A DNA stretch of 64,000 nucleotides from Candidatus Nanoarchaeia archaeon (lineage in GTDB: Archaea > Nanobdellota > Nanobdellia > CSSed11-243R1), in contig JAQTNH010000001.1 of assembly GCA_028713895.1 (NCBI GenBank), positions 245,808 through 309,807 on the forward strand. Reading direction: 5' to 3'. Positions 24,221 through 32,969 of the stretch are shown in pieces. The notes beneath the pieces were generated by a model. That model worked only from the letters and a program-made list of their open reading frames with translations, was not told the origin of the DNA and searched no databases. The position numbers and the translations under genes are program-made. Position 1 is the first letter of the stretch. Each line of letters starts with the position of its first letter.

Positions 24221-26266
24221 TCAAAACCTTCTCATGAAGGAATCTTCGGGATAATCGGTTTTCGGGGACATATCCCTCTGCTCGCGAGGCCACTGGCTCA
24301 TGTACTGCTGGGCTTTCATCTGTTCAGGTGTAAGCTGCGGTTGAACTTGTGTAGCTGGTTTTGTTGCCTGTGTTGCCGGCTTCTGAGTTTCGTTGCTCTG
24401 AACAACTTTCTCTGCCTTTGCCCTTTCGTTCACTATCCTGTAGCCGATGTACCCGATTGTTATCATCCCAATAAGCGCAAGCATGTAAACCGCCGGCATC
24501 CAGGCTTTTCCCTCGAAAATTGCAAATCCTGTCAAGCCTGAGATTGTTCCCTGCTTGTTTTCAGTGTAGTTCAACTGAACTGTCTTGCTGAAGATTTCCT
24601 CTCCATTTGCAAAAACACTGAACTGCGGCTTGTAATCCTTTGCCCCGCTTGGTGTCGCTGATATTGTAACCTCTTTTGAATCCATGCTTCCAAGTGTGAA
24701 TGCTTCAGGCGCAATAGCGAACTGTATTCCAGCTGCATCCGCCTCAACATAGTACTCCTTGTCTGCTGATTCAAGGTTTGTAATTATCATTGTGTAAGCT
24801 ATTGTCTCGTTTGCCTCAAAGTAGTGGTTTGCAACCTCGTCTTTGAAAACAACGTCAGACTGCTTTGACTCAGGCTTTGTGACTGAAAGCTCAATCGTCT
24901 TTGTGCGGTGCATTCCGTCTGAGTTTACGATGTCAACAATTATAGGGTATGTATCCATATCTGCTGACTCCGGAACCTCAATTGAAAGCGGAATTGTCTT
25001 TTCTGAACCAGACACCAATGCAAGTGATTCCTGTCCGAGCTTGTAGAAGCTCCATCCGCTGACTTTTATACTGTAGCTGTCATCCTCGTTTCCCCTATTC
25101 TTGATTGTAACATCAATTGTTGAATTTTCCCCAACATTAACTGAAATGTCCTCTGCACTAAAGTATGGTGTGAAGTATTTCAATTTGTGCGAAATCATGT
25201 AAGTCTTTTCCTCAAGGTCAGTTGTTCCGCTGATTACCTTTGCTGAAAGCTTGAAAGTATCCGTGTCAGGTATTTCTATTGCAATGTCCTGCTCAGCTGT
25301 CTGCCCCGGAAGCACGTACCCGACTTCCCCCATCTTGAAGATCTGGTTGTCGTAAGTGTATTCAAACCTGTACTGTGACTCGCTTGAGCCGACATTTCGT
25401 ATGAACACTTTTCCCTCGACAACATCTCCCGGATAGAAGACGTTTGTATCAAGCTCGATATTGGATATGATTACATTGCCGTATCCGTATGACGGGTATG
25501 TGTAAACATAGCCGTTGTAATACTGGTATTCGTCTGAATCATAATTGTAATCGTATGTGTAATCGTAAGAATAGACATAATTGTTGTCCACAAGCACGTA
25601 ATCAGGTGCGCTGTAAGCGTTCTTTGAACCTGAATTTGCCTTTGCCTGGCATGCAACCATGAATTCATTGCTGCCAAAGTCCGAAGTGGAATATGCCTTT
25701 GAAACTGTCTCAGTTTCCCCTTCGTTAACATCTATTGTGAATGTCTTGGGACTATTGAAATTTTTGTCGCCCTGAAGGTAAACTGTAACCTCGTGGTCAG
25801 AATCATCTTTGTTCAAGACTTTTACGTCAAATGTTATCCTGCTGCCTGAGATTCTGTAATCAAAATCAGAAATCACAACATCGCGGTCGCTGATATCCCC
25901 AACATCAACGCTCTGTTTTGCCTCTGTTGAACCTTCAACCTTCAAAACAATATCGTAATCCCCTTCTGTATCAATGTCAATCATGCTGTAGAAATAAACT
26001 TCCCGTGCAGAATCCGCCCCGTTGAGCGCAAAAACACGCGGAGAGTAAGTATCAACCAAATGGTCGTCATCATTATAGATTTTAATCTTAATATCAGAAT
26101 CCTCAATTATGTCGCTTGAGTATACATAGCCGAAAACAAGGAAGTCCTCGCCCGGCTGTGCGATATTATTTGACGGATAAATGTCCATCTTTGCATCAAT
26201 TGCCTGTGCTGAAGCTATCACTCCAGCCATCATAACTATCAACGCCAATATCTTTAAAAATTTCAT
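24221..26266 (-). CDS. Large surface protein with CARDB/NEW3-like repeats and C-terminal anchor
   Basis: The 681-aa protein has a signal peptide (MKFLKILALIVMMAGVIASAQA) and a series of Ig-like repeats in the CARDB/NEW3 style (ISNIELDTNVFYPGDVVEG, IDVTIKNRGNEDDSYSI). A single transmembrane helix (~residues 610-632) precedes a ~50-aa Gln/Pro/Thr-rich cytoplasmic tail. Between repeats two and three, at about residues 227-262, is a stretch made almost wholly of Tyr, Asp, Asn and Ser. It likely forms part of the cell envelope or binds partner cells. It heads a run with two small genes. Confidence 0.8.
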   Translation of the reverse strand: MKFLKILALIVMMAGVIASAQAIDAKMDIYPSNNIAQPGEDFLVFGYVYSSDIIEDSDIKIKIYNDDDHLVDTYSPRVFALNGADSAREVYFYSMIDIDTEGDYDIVLKVEGSTEAKQSVDVGDISDRDVVISDFDYRISGSRITFDVKVLNKDDSDHEVTVYLQGDKNFNSPKTFTIDVNEGETETVSKAYSTSDFGSNEFMVACQAKANSGSKNAYSAPDYVLVDNNYVYSYDYTYDYNYDSDEYQYYNGYVYTYPSYGYGNVIISNIELDTNVFYPGDVVEGKVFIRNVGSSESQYRFEYTYDNQIFKMGEVGYVLPGQTAEQDIAIEIPDTDTFKLSAKVISGTTDLEEKTYMISHKLKYFTPYFSAEDISVNVGENSTIDVTIKNRGNEDDSYSIKVSGWSFYKLGQESLALVSGSEKTIPLSIEVPESADMDTYPIIVDIVNSDGMHRTKTIELSVTKPESKQSDVVFKDEVANHYFEANETIAYTMIITNLESADKEYYVEADAAGIQFAIAPEAFTLGSMDSKEVTISATPSGAKDYKPQFSVFANGEEIFSKTVQLNYTENKQGTISGLTGFAIFEGKAWMPAVYMLALIGMITIGYIGYRIVNERAKAEKVVQSNETQKPATQATKPATQVQPQLTPEQMKAQQYMSQWPREQRDMSPKTDYPEDSFMRRF

Positions 26267-26279
26267 TTTTGTTCACCCT

Positions 26280-26402
26280 TTAATTATCCTTAAATATGAT
26301 TTGCGTTCCTGTCTTGTCTGTATAAGCAGTTGTGTCCGGCTTAAACCCGTAATCTTTAACAGGCATGTACGCTATTTTTTTCAGTTCGTAAATTGGATCC
26401 AT
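26280..26402 (-). CDS. Very small protein (40 aa)
   Basis: An ORF of 40 codons begins MDPIYELKKIAYMPVKDYGF and ends in TAA at 26280-26282. AGGGGTGG sits about 6 nt before the ATG, a strong ribosome binding site for this genome. The product is soluble with no Cys. The nearest genes are the surface protein (start 26266, 14 nt downstream of this stop), so it may be a leader gene for that operon. No family is recognised. Confidence 0.5.
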   Translation of the reverse strand: MDPIYELKKIAYMPVKDYGFKPDTTAYTDKTGTQIIFKDN

Positions 26403-26475
26403 TTATACCACCCCTAACCTTTATTTGTTACTATTAAGTAGTAAATTTAGACTTATAAACCTTTTGTTTTGTACT

Positions 26476-26955
26476 TCAACGCCTGTAAAGCAGCGCTTGC
26501 AGAGCATTGTGAAGCGGTGCAATCGCACTTCTATACCGCATATACTGCGTTTCTGTGGGCTCAAACAGCAGTACCAAAGCTGAATATGCTTTCATTAATT
26601 TTTCTAACAACCTGAGCTTTTTTGAGGCATAAACAGGCGCAGACACTTTTTTTATTGGTTTTTTGAGTATTTTTTCAAAAATGTAAGAGGCACGGTCAAT
26701 ATGGTAATCCGAAGTAACAAGCACAACTCCCTGTTTAGGCTTGACATAATGCCTTGAGTAATATGCGTTTTCAAAGGTGTCGCGCGGAACTTTTGCGGTG
26801 TTCACATAATCATCTCCCTGCAATGTAGATTCCAAATCAGGCTCATTAAACCTGCAGGCAATTATCCTGTCGCCAGATTCATATATTTGGTGGCTTGCCT
26901 TCAGTCTGGGAACATCTTCGCCTTCAGGGCCGTTGATAACAATTATGTTTTTCAT
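26476..26955 (-). CDS. DUF218 / YdcF-like protein
   Basis: The segment VVLVTSDYHIDRASYIFEK (about residues 77-95) is the hallmark of DUF218 (ElyC/SanA/YdcF) proteins, with the conserved Ser/Asp/His/Arg. Bacterial relatives act on envelope lipid carriers or bind SAM, but the archaeal role is unknown. At 159 aa it is short and lacks the usual N-terminal membrane helices, so it is likely cytosolic. It is a single gene between the tiny ORF and tRNA-Trp. Confidence 0.75.
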   Translation of the reverse strand: MKNIIVINGPEGEDVPRLKASHQIYESGDRIIACRFNEPDLESTLQGDDYVNTAKVPRDTFENAYYSRHYVKPKQGVVLVTSDYHIDRASYIFEKILKKPIKKVSAPVYASKKLRLLEKLMKAYSALVLLFEPTETQYMRYRSAIAPLHNALQALLYRR

Positions 26956-27014
26956 ATTTACTACTAATCAGTGACTATATATAAATGTTTGGATGCAACT
27001 GAAAAGAAAAAATG

Positions 27015-27204
27015 TGGGGCGACAGGGATTTGAACCCTGACCCACAGGTATCTTCTACCCGTTCGTCCTCATCGGCTTGCGCCTCAGCGCTCCATGAACG
27101 TAGTTCTGGAGCCTGTCACTGCAGGCACTCCTTTTTCAAAGAGATGCATACTGCCAGGTTATACTATCGCATCAAGTAAGTTGTAGTCTCCCGCAACTTA
27201 GCCC
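27015..27204 (-). tRNA. tRNA-Trp(CCA) with three introns
   Basis: Exons at 27204-27202 (3 nt), 27170-27149 (22), 27118-27106 (13) and 27049-27015 (35) sum to 73 nt. Joined, they give acceptor GGGGCGA/TCGCCCC (7 perfect pairs), D-stem GTAT/GTAT (two G-T pairs), anticodon stem ACAGG/CCTGT (5 perfect), loop CTCCAGA with anticodon CCA, T-arm CAGGG-TTCAAAT-CCCTG, and discriminator A. Introns are 27201-27171 (31 nt, after base 3), 27148-27119 (30 nt, between 24 and 25) and 27105-27050 (56 nt, canonical 37/38). Introns 1 and 2 are bounded by clean bulge-helix-bulge motifs (central helices CAAG/CTTG and GCAG/CTGC, 3-nt bulges). A TATA box TTTTATAA lies near 27243-27250, and a T-run follows the 3' end. 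Confidence 0.95.
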
Positions 27205-27252
27205 TTGCGTGTAACCCAGCTATAAGAAAAGAAAAGGAATTGACTTATAAAA

Positions 27253-27855
27253 CTATTGCGTTTCTGCCAGAATCTTTGCAAATGCGTGGGCTGCAAAGAC
27301 TGTGGGGAAAATGAACACAATTCCTGCAAAGTAAAATAAGTACTGCCCGATGAAAAGCGCGATGACAAAAAGCGCAAGAGACGTGAAATATACCAGCAGG
27401 TATTTCCAGATGTTCCTGAATATTGTCAGCATGATTTCAGGCAGGTTGAATGCCTGGATGAAACTCTCGGTTGCTGCGTAGTATACAAGAGCCATCGGAA
27501 GAACTGCCATAACAAACAAAAACGTGATGAAAGACGCAAGTATCAAACCAAATGAAATCGTGTTGTTTGTCCCTAAAAAAGCCAAAAGAAAAGGAACTGC
27601 GAAGTAAACAGCCATAATAACAGAGTACAGGAAACCGTGCTTCAGAAGGTACAGCCAGTCAGCAAATTTGAACTTTGTCCAGTCAGGCATCTGTTTCTTT
27701 TCAATAACATTCCTGATAAGCATGACAACATAGCCGTTAACAGCCACTAAAGGAACCAGAAGATACCATATCACGTTAAGGACTGAAAGAATCAAGAAAC
27801 TTATAATATTCTTCTTTTCAAAAGGAAATCTCAGGGAATCCAGCACATCAACCAT
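27253..27855 (-). CDS. DUF4013-like membrane protein
   Basis: The 200-aa protein has five to six hydrophobic helices. It has the DUF4013 pattern of a GYVVMLIRNVIEK segment followed by LPDW-like QMPDWTKFKFADWL before the third helix. The ATG has AAGGTGAGAACT upstream and overlaps the MFS gene stop by 8 nt, so the two are coupled. DUF4013 proteins have no assigned function. Confidence 0.75.
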   Translation of the reverse strand: MVDVLDSLRFPFEKKNIISFLILSVLNVIWYLLVPLVAVNGYVVMLIRNVIEKKQMPDWTKFKFADWLYLLKHGFLYSVIMAVYFAVPFLLAFLGTNNTISFGLILASFITFLFVMAVLPMALVYYAATESFIQAFNLPEIMLTIFRNIWKYLLVYFTSLALFVIALFIGQYLFYFAGIVFIFPTVFAAHAFAKILAETQ

Positions 27856-29080
27856 TAGTTCTCACCTTCTTATTAGCAGTTGTTTGCTGTTCAAATAAGT
27901 TTTCCTTGCTGAAAAAGAAAACCAGCGCGGTTGTAAGACAGACGGCTGCGAAAACAGCCATGGTAACCTGCACGCCTCCGAAGCTCAGCAGGATTCCTGT
28001 AAAAAAAGGGCCGGCTGCAACTCCGATGCTCATGAGGGACTTGCGCACTCCGCTCAGCAGGCCGCGGTCGTGGTCATTCGACCACTCAGACATTATGCTT
28101 GAAAATGATATAAACGCAAATGAGTTCGCAAAACCGAAAAGTATTATCAGCGGAACCAGAAGCACCATATCAATTGATATTGAGAACAGCACTGAAATCA
28201 GCCCGAACACAACAAGGCTCAGGGCCATTGATTTTGCGCGCCCAATCCTGTCAGTCAAATCGCCTATCTCAGTCTCAAGGAAGAAAACAGGCAGAATTGA
28301 AAGGGAAATCACCCCTCCTATTGTGAAATAGCTAAGCCCCTGCTGCTTAAGAAGAATCGGAAGGAAGCCTCCGACTGCTGTTATGATTGAAAACGCAACA
28401 ATGCCCATCAGGATAATCATCTTGTAGCGCTTGAAAATGTATTTCAGTATGTCAACATCTTTTTTGAAGAGATAAGCAAAGGAATCCATTTTCTGCTGTT
28501 CTATGTCAGGCAGGAAGAAAAATATCACAAGCAGCGCAACCAGACTTATCGCAGAAAAGATATAAAACGGAAGCAGGAATGAAAGCAATGCCACGAACCC
28601 CCCGATGATTGGCGCCATAGAAGAGCCCAAATCCATTGCCTTTGTTGCCACGCCAATGCCATGGCCGCGGTGGTTCGGGTCAATCTTGGAATAGATGTAT
28701 GACCACATTGCGCACCAAAGCAGGGTTGACATCAGGGAGCTGAGTATGCGCGCAACCAGCAAGCCGTTCAGAGTGGGGTACCACACGTAAATCAGCGGGG
28801 TGACAATGTAGGTTGCAGTTGAAATCATGATAATTGTTTTTAACTTGAACTTGTCAGCCAGAATCCCCATTGGGATTGAAACAAGAATCCCGACAATGCC
28901 CAGCATTGAAAGAACGATTCCTGTGAGGAACAAATTGTTGGTGATAGAATTCACGTAAATTGAGAAGATGGGGGAGATTATGCTCTCTCCGAAAATCAGC
29001 AGAAAGGTAACGAATGATATAGGGAACATTGCGCTGCTAAAAAAGCGCTTTCCAACCAGGTTCAAAAAATGATACTGCAT
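27848..29080 (-). CDS. MFS transporter
   Basis: This is a 410-aa protein with twelve predicted transmembrane helices. The MFS loop 2-3 motif appears as GILADKFKLKTIIMIS (G-x-x-x-D-K/R-x-x). The loop 8-9 equivalent is GDLTDRIGRAKSMAL. It resembles drug or metabolite exporters, but the substrate is unknown. The start is ATG 29080 with GGTGAG upstream. The following gene (DUF4013) overlaps its end, suggesting linked membrane functions. Confidence 0.9.
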   Translation of the reverse strand: MQYHFLNLVGKRFFSSAMFPISFVTFLLIFGESIISPIFSIYVNSITNNLFLTGIVLSMLGIVGILVSIPMGILADKFKLKTIIMISTATYIVTPLIYVWYPTLNGLLVARILSSLMSTLLWCAMWSYIYSKIDPNHRGHGIGVATKAMDLGSSMAPIIGGFVALLSFLLPFYIFSAISLVALLVIFFFLPDIEQQKMDSFAYLFKKDVDILKYIFKRYKMIILMGIVAFSIITAVGGFLPILLKQQGLSYFTIGGVISLSILPVFFLETEIGDLTDRIGRAKSMALSLVVFGLISVLFSISIDMVLLVPLIILFGFANSFAFISFSSIMSEWSNDHDRGLLSGVRKSLMSIGVAAGPFFTGILLSFGGVQVTMAVFAAVCLTTALVFFFSKENLFEQQTTANKKVRTNG

Positions 29081-29134
29081 CAACTCACCATTTTAACTTA
29101 AAAGAAGTAAGGTTAAATAATTTACTTAAGAAGT

Positions 29135-29208
<74 letters not shown>

Positions 29209-29273
29209 ACAAGGTTATGTAACTGGAACTTAGTTTAAAAAGTTTTATATGCCGCCCTAGTTTTGATAAAATT

Positions 29274-29642
29274 ATGTTAGACTACCTTTTCAATTTGCTG
29301 CCTTTCCCCGAGGTAAGCGGGAAACTCAAGTCCAGAATAAAAGAGGATAAGTCCCTGCGCATTAACGACTTCTATTACAGCTTTCTTGAAGGGCTGTTCC
29401 TGATAGGAGTCAAGGACAAAACAGGTAAAAAATCACACATTGAGGTACAGAGATGTTTTCCGCTGTGGGAAGTGCATATATCTGGAAATGAAAACAGCAG
29501 GGCATACCAAAGAATAGACGAAATTGTAGACACTGTGTGCGCAGGCAGGGCATGTTTTCAAGTTTACAAGAATGGCATATACTGCGGGGCAATACCGTAC
29601 AGCCAAAAAGAAATCCGAAAACCATCGAAGTATACAGCATAA
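29274..29642 (+). CDS. Hypothetical protein
   Basis: The 122-aa soluble protein starts at ATG 29274, about 25-30 nt after a TATA-like TTTTATATG, so it may be leaderless. It has two Cys near the C-terminal third (TVCAGRACFQV) and the aromatic phrase LWEVHISGNENSRAY. No family is recognised. It is upstream of leuS on the same strand with a 32-nt gap, but has no evident link with tRNA charging. Confidence 0.65.
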   Translation: MLDYLFNLLPFPEVSGKLKSRIKEDKSLRINDFYYSFLEGLFLIGVKDKTGKKSHIEVQRCFPLWEVHISGNENSRAYQRIDEIVDTVCAGRACFQVYKNGIYCGAIPYSQKEIRKPSKYTA

Positions 29643-29674
29643 TCTTTAAATGCCCCTTTCTTCTGAATTAATGC

Positions 29675-32524
29675 ATGGCAGACCTGCTCGCAATAGAACA
29701 AAAATGGCAGAAAAAATGGCTTGATGAAAAAATCTTTGAGCCGAATGTCGACAAGAAGAAGAAAAAGTATTTTGTCGCAATCCCGTATCCTTATACCAAT
29801 GCACCGTTCCACATAGGGCACGGAAGAACGTATGCAACCTCGGATATTTTCGCGCGATACCGCAGGATGTCTGGGCTAAACGTAATCTGGCCAATGGCGT
29901 ACCATGTGACAGGCACTCCGGTGCTTGCAACCTCTGCAAAAATCGAATCGGGGGACGAGGACACCAAAAAACTGTTCAGGGAATACATAAAGCTGCACAC
30001 AAAGAACGACAAGAAAGTCGAGGAAATCCTGAAGAGCTTTGTGAACCCAGAGGCTGTGATGAGTTATTTCTCAAAAACATTCTATGCCGACTTTAACTCT
30101 CTCGGCTGCTCAATTGACTGGCGCAGGCAGTTCACAACAAATGACAAGGACTACAACAAGTTCATTGAATGGCAGTTCAAGACGCTGCACAAGATGGGAT
30201 ACATAAAAAAGGGCGAGTTCCCGGTGCTGTTCTGCCAGAGATGCGGAAATGCGGTCGGCGTTGATGACATAAAGAACGGCGACCAGATAAAGCCAGAAGT
30301 GCAGGAATGGTATCTGTGGAAGTTCCCGTATGAAGACGGATTCATAGTGTGCGCAACACTGCGGCCGGAAACAATCTACGGAGTTACTAATCTTTGGATA
30401 AACCCGGACGGCAACTATGCAAAGGTGCAGGTTGACAATGAAATCTGGTACATCGGGCAGAAAGCAGCAGAAAAACTGCGCACGCAAAAAGCAAAAGTCT
30501 TTGTAAAGGATGTTTTCCTTGGCAAGGAAATTGTTGGCGAGAACTGCAAGAGCCCTGTAACCGGCAAAAAAATCCCGATATTTGTCGGGACTTTTGTGGA
30601 GCCGCAGGCTGGAAGCGGAATTGTTTACTCTGTGCCAGCGCATGCGCCATTTGACTATGCCGCGCTGAAGGATGTCCAGAGAAAAGGAATCGCAGCAGAC
30701 ATTGAGCCGATTGTCATAATCAAGGTAGAAGGGTATTCAGAAGCGCCCGCAGTTGAGGCATACAACAAATACGGAATAAAGAGCCAGAATGAGCTGGAAA
30801 AACTCAACAAGGCAACCGAAGAAGTATACAAGGCAGAATTCTACAGCGGAACCCTCAATGAGCGCTGCGGAAAATTCGCTGGAAAGAAAATCCTGGAAGT
30901 CAAGGACGCAGTAGTTGAGCACTTTGTAAAAGAAAAAGTTCTTGACAAGCTCTACGAAGTAAATGCGCTGGAAAAGCCTGTGAAGTGCAGGTGCGGGGAA
31001 GAAGTCACAGTCTCAGTCCTCAAGGACCAGTGGTTCATTGACTACGGCAACAAGGAATGGAAAGAGAAAGCGCGCAAGTGCCTCAGGCAGATGGAAATTG
31101 TTCCGGAAAGCTCGCGAAAGCTTTTTGAGGACACAATTGAGTGGCTGCACGAAAAACCAGTTGCGCGAAAACGGGGGCTCGGTACAAAGCTGCCGATGGA
31201 CCCGAGCTGGATAATTGAATCACTATCAGACTCAACAATCTACATGGCGTTCTACACTGTTGTAAATCACATACGAAACAACGGGCTGAAGCCAGAGCAG
31301 CTGACTGAAAACTTCTGGAACTATGTGCTGCTGAGCAAAGGGAAAGAGACTGATGTTGAAAAAGAGACAGGAATACCCAAGAAACTGCTTCTGAAAATGA
31401 AAGAGGAGTTCGAATACTGGTATCCTGTTGATTTGAGGCACACAGGAAATGCGCACCTGAGCAACCACCTGACATTTTACATATTCAACCACGCGGCAAT
31501 ATTCCCTGAAAAGCACTGGCCGCGAACAATCTCAATGCTGGATATGCTGATTAAAGACGGAAAAAAGATGAGCAAGAGCCTTGGAAATGTAATACCCCTT
31601 GCAGAGGTTCCGCAGAGATACACAACCGACTTGTTCAGGCTGTATATTGCATATGGCGCGGATTTGTCAAGCGTGATGGATTTCAAGGAAGCAGACGTGC
31701 TTGCACTCAAATCAAAGATTCACCAGTTCTTCAACCTTGTAATAAGCGCGAAGAAAGGAAAAACAGTGAAGCCATGCAGCATCAATAAATGGATTGTTTC
31801 GCGCTTCAACACAAACGTGCTTGAGGCGACAAAAGCAATTGAAAGCTACAACCCGCGCCTGTATGTCCAGCACGCGTTCTTCAATGTACTTAATGATGTC
31901 CTGTACTACCAGAGAAGGCACACAGACGAAACTCTGCTTGTGAAGGAAATATTCCCAGAGTGGGTGAAACTTCTTGCGCCAGTCATGCCCCACCTTTCAG
32001 AGGAGCTTTGGGAGCATCTTGGCGGGAAAGGATTCGTATCACTTGCAAGCTGGCCAAAATCTGACAAAAAGAGAATTGACAGCACAATCGAGGCGAGCGA
32101 AGAGCTGGTATCAAACACAACAGCAGACATCTCGGAAATAATCAAGCTTGTCGGGCATGCTGCGCAGAAAATCACAATCTTTGTTGCAGACGAGTGGAAA
32201 TCAAAGCTCATGGCTGTTGTCGCAGACATGGTTGAAAAAGGAAAGCGCGACTTCAGGGAAATCATGACAGAGCTGATGAAGGACGAGGCAATGAAAAAGC
32301 ACGCAGAGGACATAGCAAAGATAATCCCGCGCCTGCTCAGGGATGTCAAGAAAATAAATGCAAACGCCATGGGCGCAAAGAAGGAGAAGGAACTGCTCGA
32401 GGAAGCCAAAGAATTCCTCAAGGAGGAGTTCAAGGCAAAGATAGAAATAGCTGCAGAGCATGAGAGCAGGGAGCAGAAAGCCAGGCAGGCAATGCCAGGA
32501 AAGCCGGCATTATTAATATCATAA
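29675..32524 (+). CDS. leuS: Leucyl-tRNA synthetase, archaeal/eukaryal type
   Basis: This class I synthetase charges tRNA-Leu. HIGH is at residues 46-49 (APFHIGHGRTYATSDI). The CP1 editing domain follows (LRPETIYGVTNLW, VYSVPAHAPFDYAAL). KMSKS lies near residue 631-635 (KDGKKMSKSLGN). The C-terminal anticodon-binding and tail domains occupy the last ~250 residues. Length (949 aa) is typical of archaea. It is the longest housekeeping gene in the window. Start ATG 29675. Confidence 0.97.
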   Translation: MADLLAIEQKWQKKWLDEKIFEPNVDKKKKKYFVAIPYPYTNAPFHIGHGRTYATSDIFARYRRMSGLNVIWPMAYHVTGTPVLATSAKIESGDEDTKKLFREYIKLHTKNDKKVEEILKSFVNPEAVMSYFSKTFYADFNSLGCSIDWRRQFTTNDKDYNKFIEWQFKTLHKMGYIKKGEFPVLFCQRCGNAVGVDDIKNGDQIKPEVQEWYLWKFPYEDGFIVCATLRPETIYGVTNLWINPDGNYAKVQVDNEIWYIGQKAAEKLRTQKAKVFVKDVFLGKEIVGENCKSPVTGKKIPIFVGTFVEPQAGSGIVYSVPAHAPFDYAALKDVQRKGIAADIEPIVIIKVEGYSEAPAVEAYNKYGIKSQNELEKLNKATEEVYKAEFYSGTLNERCGKFAGKKILEVKDAVVEHFVKEKVLDKLYEVNALEKPVKCRCGEEVTVSVLKDQWFIDYGNKEWKEKARKCLRQMEIVPESSRKLFEDTIEWLHEKPVARKRGLGTKLPMDPSWIIESLSDSTIYMAFYTVVNHIRNNGLKPEQLTENFWNYVLLSKGKETDVEKETGIPKKLLLKMKEEFEYWYPVDLRHTGNAHLSNHLTFYIFNHAAIFPEKHWPRTISMLDMLIKDGKKMSKSLGNVIPLAEVPQRYTTDLFRLYIAYGADLSSVMDFKEADVLALKSKIHQFFNLVISAKKGKTVKPCSINKWIVSRFNTNVLEATKAIESYNPRLYVQHAFFNVLNDVLYYQRRHTDETLLVKEIFPEWVKLLAPVMPHLSEELWEHLGGKGFVSLASWPKSDKKRIDSTIEASEELVSNTTADISEIIKLVGHAAQKITIFVADEWKSKLMAVVADMVEKGKRDFREIMTELMKDEAMKKHAEDIAKIIPRLLRDVKKINANAMGAKKEKELLEEAKEFLKEEFKAKIEIAAEHESREQKARQAMPGKPALLIS

Positions 32525-32588
32525 CTGCCTTCTTTAAAAAGAAGGTAAGCTGCCAAGAAATCATAATAATATTAAGGAGTTGATAATA

Positions 32589-32705
32589 ATGGGCTGGAGT
32601 TGCAGAAAATGCGGGTATCAAACACCATATCAGAGGCCGCCGGACATACCGCCAAGGGAATGCCCGAAGTGCGGAGCAGTCAGGAGCTTTGACAAAGGCT
32701 CTTAG
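32589..32705 (+). CDS. Tiny zinc-ribbon protein (38 aa)
   Basis: An ORF of 38 codons starts MGWSCRKCGYQTPYQRPPD and continues with ECPKCGAVRSF, giving two CxxC pairs that make a rubredoxin-like zinc knuckle. AAGGAGTTGATAATA before the ATG is a strong ribosome binding site. Tiny zinc ribbons of this type are frequent in archaea and may bind nucleic acid or act as subunits of larger complexes. It is followed by long T-runs (32711-32740) that look like a terminator for leuS and this gene. Confidence 0.75.
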   Translation: MGWSCRKCGYQTPYQRPPDIPPRECPKCGAVRSFDKGS

Positions 32706-32786
32706 GCGTTTTCTTTTATTTTTTTAAAACTTTTTTATTTGGATGCAACCGACAATTTTATAAAATCAAAAAATAATTTCTCTTTT

Positions 32787-32875
32787 GGCTGGATAGGGCG
32801 TACCAACAAGCTAAATTGCGCTAACAGGTAATGCTGAGCTCCGGTTTAGACGAGGGTTTGAACCTTATCGGGCCA
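32787..32875 (+). ncRNA. Candidate structured transcript with tRNA-like closing stem
   Basis: A TATA box TTTTATAAAAT (32756-32766) lies about 26 nt before G32787, the archaeal spacing for a transcription start. The next 89 nt form no ORF. Their ends pair GGCTGGA/TCGGGCC (six of seven pairs) with an A after. Internal stems ATTGC/GTAAT and CTGA/TTAG can be drawn. The T-arm and D-arm are not canonical, so I do not call a tRNA. It could be a decayed tRNA, an intron-bearing tRNA that I cannot resolve, or the 5' leader of the gene at 32970. Confidence 0.3.
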
Positions 32876-32969
32876 CATTATGCTTCTGACAATTATTCAA
32901 CATTAACGATAAGTTTAGTCCCCCATGTTCTTGGAAACCCAAATAAACTTAAATTTTCTTCAGATTTAC

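Noticed and set aside
27060-27080. Hammerhead-like CGATGAGGACGAA core
   Set aside because: Stem II is missing and the first core base after C is wrong. It is better explained as a kink-turn C' box.
27118-27172. Apparent second tRNA starting GATGCGATAGTATAACC with anticodon TTG
   Set aside because: The acceptor would have two mismatches and the anticodon stem does not close. These bases are the second exon plus intron 2 of tRNA-Trp.
27015-27225. Reading this region as tmRNA, SRP RNA or RNase P RNA
   Set aside because: It has a tRNA-like 3' end and many stems, but none of the conserved cores of those RNAs. The three-intron tRNA-Trp model explains every stem and restores a perfect acceptor.
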